In this document: positions 8,942 through 17,861 of the stretch, one piece after another
Position numbering within the stretch: position 1 is the stretch's first letter
How the letters are laid out: the number at the start of each line of letters is the position of its first letter
DNA from: Flavobacterium caeni
GTDB taxonomy: Bacteria; Bacteroidota; Bacteroidia; Flavobacteriales; Flavobacteriaceae
Assembly: GCF_900101895.1 (NCBI RefSeq)
Contig: NZ_FMVF01000008.1
Location: 62,001 to 126,000, forward strand
Direction: 5' to 3'
Length of the DNA stretch: 64,000 nt
The notes under the pieces: generated by a model
The model's database searches: none
The model's input: only the letters and a program-made list of their open reading frames with translations
Told to the model about the DNA's origin: nothing
Program-made: the position numbers and the translations under genes

Positions 8942-9478
8942 CTAAGCCAAGCGTTCGAGAATAAAACCGACGCGTTTTTCCACGCTGCCTTTGGGCACCT
9001 CGATCAAATCGTATCCATACTTTTGATAGGTCTCGGTCAAATGGCCGTAAATGAGTTTGGCCTGGTCGTAGTTTTCGTAGCGTTCGTCGTCGCTGACGTA
9101 GATTTCCTCCCAAGGCGGAAGCACGAAAATCTTCGAATAGGTATGTTCGCGGCAAGCGGCGTCAAAAAAGGCAGGGTAGCTGTCGCCAATGTAGTGCATG
9201 TAGGCCAGCACGTCTGGGATGCCGCGGTCGAGGAACACCCAATCATGGGGCTCGGTTTGCGCGCTCAGGAATTGTTTCTTTCGGCCTTCGAGCAGCAACT
9301 CACTAAACAATAAGGGTTTTTCGAGAAACAATTGTTCGATGCCTTGTTTTTTGGCTTCGGCGGTGACTTCGCGCGAAATCTCTGGGTAGCAGCAGTAGCC
9401 GCGCGCGATGAGCGCATCAATCAGGGTTGTTTTGCCGGTTCCAGGGCCGCCAATGATGACGATGATTTCTTTAGCCAC
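8942..9478 (-). CDS. AAA family ATPase (AAA_28-like NTPase)
   Basis: 178 residues starting MAKEIIVIIGGPGTGKTTLIDAL, a textbook Walker A (GGPGTGKT). WVFLDRGIPDVLAYMHY contains a probable Walker B (VFLDRG), and a sensor/lid region follows (EEIYVSDDERYENYDQA). This is the small predicted-ATPase family (AAA_28, related to nucleoside kinases). The substrate is unknown and it may be a kinase rather than a motor. It is 101 bp upstream of recQ in the same direction, but a shared transcript is not certain. Confidence 0.85.
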   Translation of the reverse strand: MAKEIIVIIGGPGTGKTTLIDALIARGYCCYPEISREVTAEAKKQGIEQLFLEKPLLFSELLLEGRKKQFLSAQTEPHDWVFLDRGIPDVLAYMHYIGDSYPAFFDAACREHTYSKIFVLPPWEEIYVSDDERYENYDQAKLIYGHLTETYQKYGYDLIEVPKGSVEKRVGFILERLA

Positions 9479-9853
9479 TTTTTAAAAGTAAGCCGCAAAC
9501 TTAGTGAAAAATCTTGAACAGGAAAAGTGAGAAAAACAAAGGCAAATAGCACCGCCGACGTCATTTTGTGTTTTGCGATCAAGAGCTGTTTTTTTGGAAA
9601 AAAAGAGGTTGGTTGTTGGGGCCCCAAATCCCCGCCCTGATTCGAAGTTACGAAATTCGCTTTTGTCTTCGGTGCAGAAAATCTGTAAAAATCCGAGCCA
9701 ATTGCGGCCACTAACGTTAATATGGATCTCGAAGTGTCCACCTTTACGCCATTCATCGGTTGCGTAAACAAAGCTGTTCATAACCCGCTGAAATCTTAAG
9801 TCCAAATACAAAAATCTAACATCCTTTCCCGTATATTTGCTGTTTTATTGACT
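9479..9853. other. Gene-free intergenic region
   Basis: About 375 bp between divergent genes. No convincing gene. It contains a palindrome GGGGCCCC near 9620 and, at 9674-9687, GCAGAAAATCTGTA, identical to the right arm of the inverted-repeat element at 37635-37750. A possible -7 box TATATTTG (9832-9839) precedes the DUF493 gene without a clear -33 TTG. Confidence 0.6.
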
Positions 9854-10138
9854 ATGGACAAGAAAACAGAAGAATTCTACGCGAGGCTCAAAGAAGAGTT
9901 GACCCACAACACGACCTGGCCTGCCGAATACCTGTACAAATTCATCGTGCCTACCGACACGGCCAAGATCGCGCAGGTCGAGGCCGCATTCAACCAGATG
10001 GGTGCCGTGATCAAGACGACCCAATCCAAGAACGGGAATTTTACCAGTGTTTCGGTAAACGTCAATATGGAAAGTCCGCAACACGTAATCGACAAATACA
10101 TAGAAGTTTCTGCCGTAGAAGGCATAATATCGTTGTGA
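9854..10138 (+). CDS. DUF493 (YbeD-like) family protein
   Basis: 94 residues, MDKKTEEFYARLKEELTHNT. WPAEYLYKFIVPTD, then an ACT-like alternation of strands and helices with TKNGNFTSVSV-type spacing and PQHVIDKYIEVSAVEGIISL at the C-terminus, match the DUF493 / YbeD family, whose fold resembles an ACT regulatory domain. The function is unknown. An in-frame TTG lies 6 nt upstream; the ATG at 9854 is preferred. It is first in an operon with DUF4290 (1 nt gap) and murA. Confidence 0.88.
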   Translation: MDKKTEEFYARLKEELTHNTTWPAEYLYKFIVPTDTAKIAQVEAAFNQMGAVIKTTQSKNGNFTSVSVNVNMESPQHVIDKYIEVSAVEGIISL

Positions 10139-10139
10139 T

Positions 10140-10844
10140 ATGACACCAAAATACACCAAGGAAAATGCCGCCGATGTGGTGCATTACCTTGAATACAATT
10201 CAGAGCGCGAAAACCTGATCATTCGCGAATATGGCCGCCACCTGCAAAAGCTGATCGACCAAGCGACCGAGATTGCCGACCGCGACGAGCGCAACAAGGC
10301 CGCCAAATACATCATCCAGGTCATGGGCAGTCTCAATCCGCATTTGCGCGATGTGCCCGATTTTCAGCACAAGCTTTGGGACCAGTTGTTCATCATGTCC
10401 GATTTCAGGATCGATGTCGATTCACCGTATCCGATTCCGTCACGCGAAGTGTTGCAACTCAAACCCGAGGCGCTGGCCTATCCGCAAAACCATCCGCGTT
10501 ATCGTTTTTATGGCAACAACATTAAGTACATGATCGAGGTGGCCAACGGCTGGGAACCCAGCGAACTCAAGGATGCACTCGTGAAAGTCATCGCCAACCA
10601 CATGAAAAAAATGTATTTGAGTTGGAACAAGGATACCGTCACCGATGCGGTAATTTTTGAGCATTTGTATGAGCTGTCGGATGGTAAGATCGATTTGTTG
10701 CAATCGTCCGAAGAATTGGTCAACACCACCGATTTGATGCGCACCAACAAGAAAACGTCGAACAAGACCAACGCGCCGGTTGGCAACCAGCAACAGAAAA
10801 AGCAAAAGAACAAACAGCACAAGAACCAAAAGAAGCAACAGTAA
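10140..10844 (+). CDS. DUF4290 domain protein
   Basis: 234 residues. The body, from YLEYNSERENLIIREYGRHL through QVMGSLNPHLRDVPDFQHKLWDQLF (read in parts) to RYRFYGNNIKYMIEVANGWE, matches the Bacteroidota-specific DUF4290 family. The last 35 residues are a Lys/Gln/Asn-rich low-complexity tail (KKQKNKQHKNQKKQQ), likely disordered and basic. There is no signal peptide. Its tight linkage to murA (2 nt gap) suggests a role connected with early peptidoglycan synthesis or its regulation, but this is inference from position only. Confidence 0.88.
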   Translation: MTPKYTKENAADVVHYLEYNSERENLIIREYGRHLQKLIDQATEIADRDERNKAAKYIIQVMGSLNPHLRDVPDFQHKLWDQLFIMSDFRIDVDSPYPIPSREVLQLKPEALAYPQNHPRYRFYGNNIKYMIEVANGWEPSELKDALVKVIANHMKKMYLSWNKDTVTDAVIFEHLYELSDGKIDLLQSSEELVNTTDLMRTNKKTSNKTNAPVGNQQQKKQKNKQHKNQKKQQ

Positions 10845-10846
10845 TT

Positions 10847-12157
10847 ATGAGCATTTTCAAAATCGAAGGAGGCGTACGCCTCAAAGGGGAGATTACGCCG
10901 CAAGGCGCCAAGAACGAAGCGTTGCAGATTTTGTGCGCAGTGTTGCTTACGCCAGAAAAAGTGACGATCAACAACATTCCCGACATCATCGACGTCAACA
11001 AACTGATCACGTTGCTGGGCAATTTGGGGGTCAAAATCCAGAAAAACGGACCGGGTTCGATCACGTTCCAGTCCGATGAGGTCAACGTGGGGTATCTCGA
11101 AACCGAAGCATTCAAAAAAGAAGGCGGTTCGTTGCGCGGTTCGATCATGATTGTAGGGCCGTTGCTTGCGCGTTTTGGCAAGGGATACATCCCCAAACCA
11201 GGCGGCGACAAGATCGGACGCAGAAGGCTCGATACTCACTTTGAAGGTTTCATCAACCTGGGCGCCAAGTTTCGCTACAACCGCGAAGACCATTTTTATG
11301 GCGTAGAAAAAACCAAGGAGGGACTTGTGGGTACCCATATGTTGCTCGACGAAGCATCGGTCACCGGTACGGCCAACATCGTCATGGCGGCGGTACTGGC
11401 CAAGGGAACCACGACGATTTACAATGCGGCATGCGAACCCTATTTGCAGCAATTGTGCAAGATGCTCAATTCGATGGGCGCTAAAATCACAGGCGTCGGA
11501 TCGAATTTGCTCACAATCGAGGGCGTCGAAAGCCTCGGCGGATGCGAACACCGCATTTTGCCCGATATGATCGAAATCGGTTCATGGATTGGGCTCGCGG
11601 CCATGACGCGCAGCGAAATCACGATCAAGGACGTCAGCTGGGAAAACCTCGGCGTGATCCCGAACGTTTTCCGCAAGCTCGGCATCACGCTCGAACGCCG
11701 CGGCGACGACATCTACATCCCGACACATGAAACCTATAAAATCAAAACCGACATTGACGGATCGATCCTTACCGTGGCCGATGCGCCGTGGCCGGGCTTT
11801 ACACCCGATTTGCTCAGCATCGTACTGGTTGTGGCCACGCAGGCCGACGGCGATGTTTTGATCCACCAGAAAATGTTCGAGAGCCGTTTGTTCTTTGTCG
11901 ACAAGTTGATCGACATGGGGGCGAAAATCATGCTTTGCGATCCGCACCGCGCCGTGGTGATGGGACACAATTTCCAATCGCAACTCAAGGCTACGACCAT
12001 GTCTTCACCCGATATTCGGGCGGGAATTTCACTGCTTATCGCTGCATTGTCGGCCAAGGGTACGAGTACCATCCAGAACATCGAGCAAATCGACCGTGGT
12101 TATGAGCGGATCGACGAACGATTGCGTGTGTTGGGCGCAAAGATTGTCCGCGCGTAG
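10847..12157 (+). CDS. murA: UDP-N-acetylglucosamine 1-carboxyvinyltransferase
   Basis: 436 residues. It catalyses the first committed step of peptidoglycan synthesis, transferring enolpyruvate from PEP to UDP-GlcNAc. Visible are GGVRLKGEITPQGAKNEAL (UDP-GlcNAc binding Lys/Asn), the active loop PKPGGDKIGRRRLDTH (about 116-131) and PDMIEIGSWI. In E. coli the loop has a Cys (C115), the residue alkylated by fosfomycin; here the equivalent residue is Asp (D121, codon 11207-11209). Cys-to-Asp MurA enzymes are active and fosfomycin-insensitive in other bacteria. Last gene of the DUF493-DUF4290-murA operon, followed by a terminator. Confidence 0.97.
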   Translation: MSIFKIEGGVRLKGEITPQGAKNEALQILCAVLLTPEKVTINNIPDIIDVNKLITLLGNLGVKIQKNGPGSITFQSDEVNVGYLETEAFKKEGGSLRGSIMIVGPLLARFGKGYIPKPGGDKIGRRRLDTHFEGFINLGAKFRYNREDHFYGVEKTKEGLVGTHMLLDEASVTGTANIVMAAVLAKGTTTIYNAACEPYLQQLCKMLNSMGAKITGVGSNLLTIEGVESLGGCEHRILPDMIEIGSWIGLAAMTRSEITIKDVSWENLGVIPNVFRKLGITLERRGDDIYIPTHETYKIKTDIDGSILTVADAPWPGFTPDLLSIVLVVATQADGDVLIHQKMFESRLFFVDKLIDMGAKIMLCDPHRAVVMGHNFQSQLKATTMSSPDIRAGISLLIAALSAKGTSTIQNIEQIDRGYERIDERLRVLGAKIVRA

Positions 12158-12174
12158 TTGAAATCCATAAAAAA

Positions 12175-12197
12175 GACCCCGGTCGGGGTCTTTTTTT
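12175..12197 (+). terminator. Terminator of the murA operon
   Basis: GACCCC (12175-12180) pairs with GGGGTC (12185-12190) across a 4 nt loop, extended by flanking A/T pairs, and is followed by seven T. Confidence 0.9.
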
Positions 12198-12267
12198 ATC
12201 GAGATTTTTCAACTTTCGGTTTTCTCACTGAAGACAGTTTTTTACGAATTTAAATTTTAACAAAATC

Positions 12268-12382
12268 TACAGTTTTTCTATACCAATTGTATTTTTTTAA
12301 TTCGTAGGGGATACCTTCATAGCCCCTTTCCCTACGGTAAAAATAAGGATACCAATTCAATTTACGCTATAGAAAAACTGTA
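12268..12382. repeat. 115 bp inverted-repeat element, copy 1
   Basis: Perfect 15 bp outer arms TACAGTTTTTCTATA (12268-12282) and TATAGAAAAACTGTA (12368-12382). Inside is a second inverted pair, CGTAGGGG (12303-12310) and CCCTACGG (12330-12337). The element at 37635-37750 has the same nested layout and near-identical length. There is no open frame. It sits between the murA terminator and the 3' end of a convergent gene, so it is not a promoter of either. Confidence 0.7.
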
Positions 12383-12416
12383 TATTTTCCAATTGAGATT
12401 TTGCCGATGCGACGAA

Positions 12417-12785
12417 TCAAAACTCACTGTACACGATCCAATTGCCGTTCCTGATTTCGCGTATGTGCTTGGCCTTGCTGCCGAACGGAGCAAAAGGCGT
12501 CCAGCCATCGGCGTAGTAAATCGTCACTTCCTCGGCCAGTAGTTGCTTTTCCAACGCTTCGACGTCAAACCCGTGTTCGACGCCGCGGTTGATGTAAAAA
12601 ACATGTTGCTTGCTTTCTAGTTCAAAAACAATATCGTTTACGCCGCCTGTACTGATGTCCGACACAATGCCTTTGGCCAGCACACATTCCGACCTGGGGA
12701 TTTCGGTATTGCGGTAGGTGAGCGCCACCAACGCGGCGAACACCACACCTAAAACCAGTACAACAAAAACAATAATGCGTTTCAT
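12417..12785 (-). CDS. Small membrane-anchored protein of unknown function
   Basis: 122 residues from ATG 12785 (MKRIIVFVVLVLGVVFAALVAL), or 124 from a second ATG 6 nt upstream. One N-terminal transmembrane helix (about 4-24), then a roughly 95-residue extracytoplasmic beta-rich domain (SECVLAKGIVSDIS, VFELESKQHVFYINRG, WTPFAPFGSKAKHI). The single-anchor-plus-small-domain pattern resembles the OB-like small proteins common in Flavobacteria. No family was recognised. It is 24 bp downstream of the DUF5686 gene and may be co-transcribed. Confidence 0.7.
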   Translation of the reverse strand: MKRIIVFVVLVLGVVFAALVALTYRNTEIPRSECVLAKGIVSDISTGGVNDIVFELESKQHVFYINRGVEHGFDVEALEKQLLAEEVTIYYADGWTPFAPFGSKAKHIREIRNGNWIVYSEF

Positions 12786-12815
12786 GCCCATGTAAACGAT
12801 TTTTCGTAGCGAATA

Positions 12816-15287
12816 TTATTCAAGTACGTTCAACAGTTTGATGCCAAACACCACACCGTCCTGGTGGTTGCCGGCTTGGTACGAATGGATATAATCTACC
12901 CTGAAAACCTTGAATTTGCCAAAACCAAGGTTGTCCAATCCCGCGGTGAATTCATGGTACGGGCTGCGGTCGGGTACCGACAAATGGTGGTAACCCAGGA
13001 CCAACGTCGACTTTAATTTATTGAGCAACGGCAGTTTGTTCATGATGTAGCCTTGGTCGTCGTGCTCGGCGTGCGCCTCGAAATAGGCGTCGTTGGTGCT
13101 TGCGGTGTAATACGGCAAAAGGTTGAACACGTTGAGGTAGCGGTCGGCCGTGCCAATGTGCGTCAGGTTGCCGTTAAAGTGCTTGTAGTCGACAAAGGCG
13201 ATGTTGTCGGCGTTGAAGAATTTGCCCGCTTTGAGGTTCATCCCAAGATTGCCTTTGTTGCCCAGCGTCACATCGTACGTCACGCGCGCGTGCACGTGAT
13301 CGAAGTCGTACTTGCTTTCGCTGCCGCCGAATCCTTTTTCATAACCCGCATACACCACTGGGTATTTGTCATCGCTCAGACGGAACTTGCCATCGGGGCG
13401 CGTCCAGTATTTTTGCCCGAAAGTATAGCGCGCCAAAACATTCGCCTTGATCAGATTGTGTTTGACGATGGCCGGCGTAAAATGATCGTTCGGTGCGCGC
13501 GGATTGTTCGACGTATACCAGTCGTTGGTGTCCTGGATGATGACCTGTTCGGTATGGTTCCATAGCGGTTTGCGCTCCGAATACTCGATACCCGCCGTTG
13601 CGTGGAATCCGTTAAAGAATTCGCGCCCAAACGATGCCTTGGCGAAGTTTTTTTCGAACAATTTCATGTAGTTGTCCTTAAAAAACAACGTGCTGATCGA
13701 ATTGACGATGCGCCCTATCGGGTTGTTTTCGTTGAACTGCGCCACACTGCTACCGCCCGAAACGCGCAATTCGCTAAAATTGGTGTTGCTGAACCGGTTT
13801 ATATAGCTCGCAGTCGCGCGGAAACGTTTTTCGTCGAGACCGTAGTTAAAATCGGCACGGATGGTCGAGTAGGTCCTTTTTTCCTCGTCTCTGCGCGTAA
13901 AATACAATCCTGTGTTGAAGTTGAAGCCTTGCACGGTATTGAAGCCGATGCCCATCAGCAAGCCGTCGTACCCCAGTTCCCATTTTCGGTACGAGTTTTT
14001 GTACGAGTAACCTGTGATCGGGTCGAGCCAGCCAAATTTATTGCCCTTGGCGTCGATCGAATCCAGGTAGACCTGCGATTTCTTTTTCACCTGCAACGCG
14101 TCTTTCTTGATGTAATCGTTCGATTCTTCCTCGGTAAGCGGCACCGGACGCACGCGGTCCCAGAACGCGTTTTCCTTTTTGTTCGCGTCGTCGGCAAAAC
14201 GCAAAACCTCGGCGCCAAAAGTTTGTTTGGTAAAAGCCGGGTCGAGCCTGTAATTGCTGAATACATACGTAAATCGACCCGTGAATTTGGTGTTGAAGAT
14301 GCCCGCAATAAAGTCGAGCGTTTGTGTATTCTTGACCCAAATCTTGCTGTGATCGTTGTAGATGTAGCTTTGTTTGAGCGTCATCTCGTTCAACACAGGC
14401 ATCTGCATCTGGTTGCCGCGGATCTTGAGGTCGGTGGCAAAAAGCGCCCAACTGTCCTCTACGATATAAATGTACCCTTCCATGGCAGGTTCCGACATGC
14501 GTTTGGGCGTGACCTTGATTTTGTTGATCTGGTGCTTGCCCTCGAAAAAAGTACCCTCGAGTTTGTATTTGTAATAGTTGAAGGCATTGTTGGCGATGGG
14601 CGAAACCACGTTGGTCTGCAACGCGATGTAGTTTTCGTAAAAATCAAAGTCGGCCGAGGCGGCGTTGTTAAAACTAAAGCCATTGTCGTTGCCGCTTACT
14701 TTCGAGGCGATGATGGTCTCTTTGAGTTTGTCGGGTTTCTGGTATTCGATCTTCGAGATCGTTTCAGACAAATACAAAATACCGCTACGCGTCGAATCGA
14801 GCACCTCGTCAAAAGCGTCGAATTTTTGTCCCAGTATTTTTTTGGGTGCGTCCTTGATCCTGAAAATACCGCGCGAGTAAAAGTCGGCCGAGTACTTGGC
14901 GGTTTGTTCGGAGTTTTCCTTTTTGGATGCAATCGCCTTGCGGATGACTTCGTCGGCAGGGTTGTGGTTGCGGTCGATTACGACTTCATTGAGCGTGATT
15001 TGCTCCTCGACCATCGTCACGTTGACCTTTTTGGGCAGGTGGTCAATCACATGCTTGATGCGTTGCGTCTTGTAGCCCAAGTATTGGAACACGAGTATGT
15101 ATTTGCTGGGTTTGGCCATCAACTCGTATTCGCCTTTTTCGTTCGTCGTTGTACCAATATAGCTGCCGTCTATGTAAATCGAAACAAACGGCAAAGGGTT
15201 GCCTTTTTCGTCAGAAACGACGCCCTTGACCTGGGCAAAAACGGCAACCGAACAAAAAAACAAAAAGAGCGTAATGATTTTTCTCAT
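12816..15287 (-). CDS. DUF5686 / carboxypeptidase-like regulatory domain outer-membrane protein
   Basis: 823 residues with a signal peptide (MRKIITLFLFFCSVAVFAQ). Residues 20-95 are a CarboxypepD_reg-like Ig fold (VKGVVSDEKGNPLPFVSIYI, TTTNEKGEYEL), as found ahead of many TonB-dependent proteins. The remainder (about 115-823) matches DUF5686: an N-terminal segment with YSADFYSRGIF, then alternating strands of a predicted outer-membrane barrel, ending YQAGNHQDGVVFGIKLLNVLE. There is no TonB box or plug, so it is not a classical receptor. The function is unknown; export to the outer membrane is inferred. Confidence 0.87.
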   Translation of the reverse strand: MRKIITLFLFFCSVAVFAQVKGVVSDEKGNPLPFVSIYIDGSYIGTTTNEKGEYELMAKPSKYILVFQYLGYKTQRIKHVIDHLPKKVNVTMVEEQITLNEVVIDRNHNPADEVIRKAIASKKENSEQTAKYSADFYSRGIFRIKDAPKKILGQKFDAFDEVLDSTRSGILYLSETISKIEYQKPDKLKETIIASKVSGNDNGFSFNNAASADFDFYENYIALQTNVVSPIANNAFNYYKYKLEGTFFEGKHQINKIKVTPKRMSEPAMEGYIYIVEDSWALFATDLKIRGNQMQMPVLNEMTLKQSYIYNDHSKIWVKNTQTLDFIAGIFNTKFTGRFTYVFSNYRLDPAFTKQTFGAEVLRFADDANKKENAFWDRVRPVPLTEEESNDYIKKDALQVKKKSQVYLDSIDAKGNKFGWLDPITGYSYKNSYRKWELGYDGLLMGIGFNTVQGFNFNTGLYFTRRDEEKRTYSTIRADFNYGLDEKRFRATASYINRFSNTNFSELRVSGGSSVAQFNENNPIGRIVNSISTLFFKDNYMKLFEKNFAKASFGREFFNGFHATAGIEYSERKPLWNHTEQVIIQDTNDWYTSNNPRAPNDHFTPAIVKHNLIKANVLARYTFGQKYWTRPDGKFRLSDDKYPVVYAGYEKGFGGSESKYDFDHVHARVTYDVTLGNKGNLGMNLKAGKFFNADNIAFVDYKHFNGNLTHIGTADRYLNVFNLLPYYTASTNDAYFEAHAEHDDQGYIMNKLPLLNKLKSTLVLGYHHLSVPDRSPYHEFTAGLDNLGFGKFKVFRVDYIHSYQAGNHQDGVVFGIKLLNVLE

Positions 15288-15300
15288 AAAAAGGATGGGG

Positions 15301-15714
15301 TTAAATAAATGCTTGTAGAGCGAGTTCGTAACTTTTGAGCCCGAATCCCACGATCACGCCCTTGGCATGCGGCGATACAAAAGAATGGTGTCTGAAGGTT
15401 TCGCGCGAGAACGTGTTCGAAATGTGCACTTCCACTACGGGAGCTGGCACGGCTTTGACGGCATCGCCAATCCCGATGGATGTATGGGTATAAGCCGCCG
15501 CATTGAGCACGATCCCATCGCTCGAAAAGCCCGCGCGTTGGATCGCGTCGATCAGTTCGCCCTCAATATTGCTCTGGAAGTAGTCGATTTCAAGATTGGG
15601 AAACTTCGTGCGCAACACCTGCAAAAAATCCTCGAACGATTGGTTGCCATAAATTTCAGGTTCGCGTTTGCCGAGCAAATTCAGGTTGGGTCCGTTGATG
15701 ATGGTAAGTTTCAT
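15301..15714 (-). CDS. aroQ: Type II 3-dehydroquinate dehydratase
   Basis: 137 residues from ATG 15714 (MKLTIINGPNLNLLGKREP). It removes water from 3-dehydroquinate in the shikimate pathway. The signature INGPNLNLLGKREPEIYG has the catalytic Tyr (EIYG); the Asn/His loop LNAAAYTHTSIGIGDA, the substrate-binding EVHISN and the catalytic SPHAKGVIVGFG are all present. An in-frame Met at 15753 is rejected because the first strand of the enzyme starts at 15714. Directly upstream of the DUF5686 gene (13 bp). Confidence 0.96.
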   Translation of the reverse strand: MKLTIINGPNLNLLGKREPEIYGNQSFEDFLQVLRTKFPNLEIDYFQSNIEGELIDAIQRAGFSSDGIVLNAAAYTHTSIGIGDAVKAVPAPVVEVHISNTFSRETFRHHSFVSPHAKGVIVGFGLKSYELALQAFI

Positions 15715-15834
15715 GGGCGTGACGTTAGGAACGACGGTGCGTAAAAATAACAAAAAATTGATTAGGCCGTTTTCTCGCTAGATGCAAGTGCGGTCTTTTT
15801 GGTGTGGACAAAAAATCCAGCTCTACATCTTGGG

Positions 15835-16365
15835 CTAGAATTTATAACCCACAGACAGCTGGATCACCTTGTTCTTGACATCGGCGTTGGACGACGCGTC
15901 GGTCAGCCCGAGTACATACCTTCCTTGCAAAAACAGGTGATTGCCCAGGTCGAGGCCCAATCCGCCCAACGCGGCAAAGTCAAAACTCGACGAATCGCCG
16001 GGGTTAAAAGCGTTGTTGTCGTTGACCAGGAAAGAAAATTGCGGTCCGAGTTCGACGTTGAGCACGCTGGGGATCAAATACAATTTGAGCGCCACAGGCA
16101 CGGTGAGGTAATCGTACTGGATGTCGTCGAATGCGGCGGCATTTACCTTGGCGCCTTGCGACGAGTACACCAGTTCGGGCTGAATGGCCAACGGGCCGGG
16201 CAAATCGAGTTCGAGTAAGGCACCAAAGTGGAATCCGGTGCGCATCTTGGTGTCGAGCGTGATGCCGTCCAGATCGGCAAAATTGGCACCCGCCTTGATG
16301 CCGAAACGCAATTGCGCCTGCGCGGTCGTGGCACAGAGCAACAAAATAAAGAGCAACTTTTTCAT
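15835..16365 (-). CDS. PorT-like small outer-membrane beta-barrel protein (array member 1)
   Basis: 176 residues with signal peptide MKKLLFILLLCATTAQAQ, then LRFGIKAGANFADLDGITLD. The opening R-F-G-x-K-A-G-x-N and QPELVYSSQGAKVN, LTVPVALKLYLIP, VELGPQFSFLV and LGLDLGNHLFLQGRY blocks are the strand pattern of the OMP_b-brl_2 / PorT family. It ends in an aromatic (LSVGYKF), as outer-membrane barrels do for BAM recognition. Ligand and role are unknown. Divergent from the other four paralogues. Confidence 0.85.
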   Translation of the reverse strand: MKKLLFILLLCATTAQAQLRFGIKAGANFADLDGITLDTKMRTGFHFGALLELDLPGPLAIQPELVYSSQGAKVNAAAFDDIQYDYLTVPVALKLYLIPSVLNVELGPQFSFLVNDNNAFNPGDSSSFDFAALGGLGLDLGNHLFLQGRYVLGLTDASSNADVKNKVIQLSVGYKF

Positions 16366-16552
16366 GTGGTCTTGTTTTTTTTAATAACCCAAAAATAGGT
16401 GAATTCGTATCGATTGTGGTTGGTTTAAGGGTTTGTTAACATTATAGGCGGTACGTTGTTTATAAAATTGTTGATAACTGAAATTTTGTTGAAACCCGCG
16501 TCGTTGTTAATGTTTTATTTTTGATATAACCGATTTCGCATACATTTTAAGC

Positions 16553-17086
16553 ATGAAAAAGATTTTATTAATAATGGCGGTTTTATGGGCGTGCGGCGCG
16601 ATGCAAGCGCAAGACATGCGTTTTGGTGTCAAGGCCGGGTTCTTTGCCTCATCGTACGACGGACACCGTTTGCACCGCGACGACCGTGGCAGGAACGACC
16701 TTTACGACGATTACTATTATTTAGGATACGATTCAAATGCGTCTAACATAGGGTTTTATGCAGGCGGATTGCTCGAATTTGACCTTGTCGACGATTTCAA
16801 GCTACAACCCGAACTGACTTTTTCGGTGGTGCCGGGCGACGATGGCTACCTCGCGGTCAATGTGCCGGTATTGGTCAAGTATTCGTTCTTTAAGAATTTT
16901 TATGCACAGGCAGGTCCGGCGCTCAATTATGCGCTCGACGGCGACGACGATCAGTTTTCGCCCAGTTTCGACTTTGGCGCGAGCTACGATTTGTTCGAGA
17001 ACTTTTACACCGAATTGCGCGTCGACGTTGGGCTCGGCGGCTACCTCGGATCGAACGTCAACGCCGGTGTAGGCTACAGATTTTAA
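16553..17086 (+). CDS. PorT-like small outer-membrane beta-barrel protein (array member 2)
   Basis: 177 residues, signal peptide MKKILLIMAVLWACGAMQAQ, then DMRFGVKAGFFASSYDGH. It carries an Asp/Arg/Tyr-rich insert (HRDDRGRNDLYDDYYYLGYD) not seen in the paralogues, probably an extracellular loop. Strands include AGGLLEFDLVDDFKLQPELTF (read in parts), YAQAGPALNYALD and VDVGLGGYLGSNVNAGVGYRF, with a terminal Phe. It lacks the SMQGAK motif of the other members and is the most divergent of the five. It has its own terminator. Confidence 0.83.
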   Translation: MKKILLIMAVLWACGAMQAQDMRFGVKAGFFASSYDGHRLHRDDRGRNDLYDDYYYLGYDSNASNIGFYAGGLLEFDLVDDFKLQPELTFSVVPGDDGYLAVNVPVLVKYSFFKNFYAQAGPALNYALDGDDDQFSPSFDFGASYDLFENFYTELRVDVGLGGYLGSNVNAGVGYRF

Positions 17087-17112
17087 TAGTTGTAATTTAT
17101 AAATTTTGGGTG

Positions 17113-17144
17113 CATCCCGGTTCTTGTAATCGGGATGTTTTTTG
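17113..17144 (+). terminator. Terminator after array member 2
   Basis: CATCCCG (17113-17119) and CGGGATG (17131-17137) form a 7 bp stem with an 11 nt loop, followed by a T run. Confidence 0.8.
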
Positions 17145-17170
17145 AAAAGTAAACTTTAAACACTAACATA

Positions 17171-17809
17171 ATGAAAAAAGTAATCTTAACCATTTTTGCA
17201 TTGGCTGCTTTTGGAACGGCCAGCGCGCAAATTAAATTTGGCGTCAAGGGCGGTATAAACCTTTCGACGATCACAGGCGATGTTTCTGACGACATCACAA
17301 TGAAGCCAGGCGCACACGTGGGCGGTTTCGTGAAAATAGGCCTGATGGACAAATTGTTCCTGCAGCCCGAATTGTTGTTCTCGATGCAGGGCGCCAAGAC
17401 CAAGGATTATTGGTCGTATGGCGGCGGCGAGTTCGAACGCGAAGAAAACAACTACAACCTGTCGTATATCAACATCCCGATCATGGGACGTTACTACATC
17501 GTCAAAGGTTTTAACGTTGAGTTCGGTCCGCAGTTTGGAATTCTCGTGTCGGCAAAAAGCAAATACGAGTACACCGAGACCTTCGACAACGGTTTTGGTT
17601 TGGAGACTTATTCTGAGTCAAGAACGATCGACATCAAGGATTCACTCAAAACCATCGACGTTGGGTTGAACATTGGCGCCGGATACGACTTCAACGACCA
17701 CATGGGCGTTGGGTTGCGTTACAACTTCGGTCTTACCGATATCGACGACTTCGCGTTTTCTGAAACCAAAAACTCGGTATTGTCTGCCTCATTCCTGTAT
17801 ACATTTTAA
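17171..17809 (+). CDS. PorT-like small outer-membrane beta-barrel protein (array member 3)
   Basis: 212 residues, signal peptide MKKVILTIFALAAFGTASAQ, then IKFGVKGGINLSTITGDVSDD. LFLQPELLFSMQGAKTKDYW, YINIPIMGRYYIV, VEFGPQFGILVSAKSKYEY, LKTIDVGLNIGAGYDF and VGLRYNFGLTDIDD are the repeated family blocks, ending ASFLYTF. Loop content is rich in Glu/Tyr/Ser. Closest by eye to members 4 and 5, consistent with tandem duplication. The function is unknown. Confidence 0.87.
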   Translation: MKKVILTIFALAAFGTASAQIKFGVKGGINLSTITGDVSDDITMKPGAHVGGFVKIGLMDKLFLQPELLFSMQGAKTKDYWSYGGGEFEREENNYNLSYINIPIMGRYYIVKGFNVEFGPQFGILVSAKSKYEYTETFDNGFGLETYSESRTIDIKDSLKTIDVGLNIGAGYDFNDHMGVGLRYNFGLTDIDDFAFSETKNSVLSASFLYTF

Positions 17810-17836
17810 TAGTTGTGTTGTATAGTTTTGTGCAAA

Positions 17837-17861
17837 GGCCTCGCGTTGCGGGGCTTTTTTT
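17837..17861 (+). terminator. Terminator after array member 3
   Basis: GCCTCGC (17838-17844) and GCGGGGC (17848-17854) pair (one G-U) around GTT and are followed by seven T. Confidence 0.85.

Noticed and set aside
9482-9811. Possible small genes in the 375 bp gap upstream of the DUF493 gene
   Set aside because: Overlapping frames on both strands with no signal peptide, family motif or promoter; probably chance.
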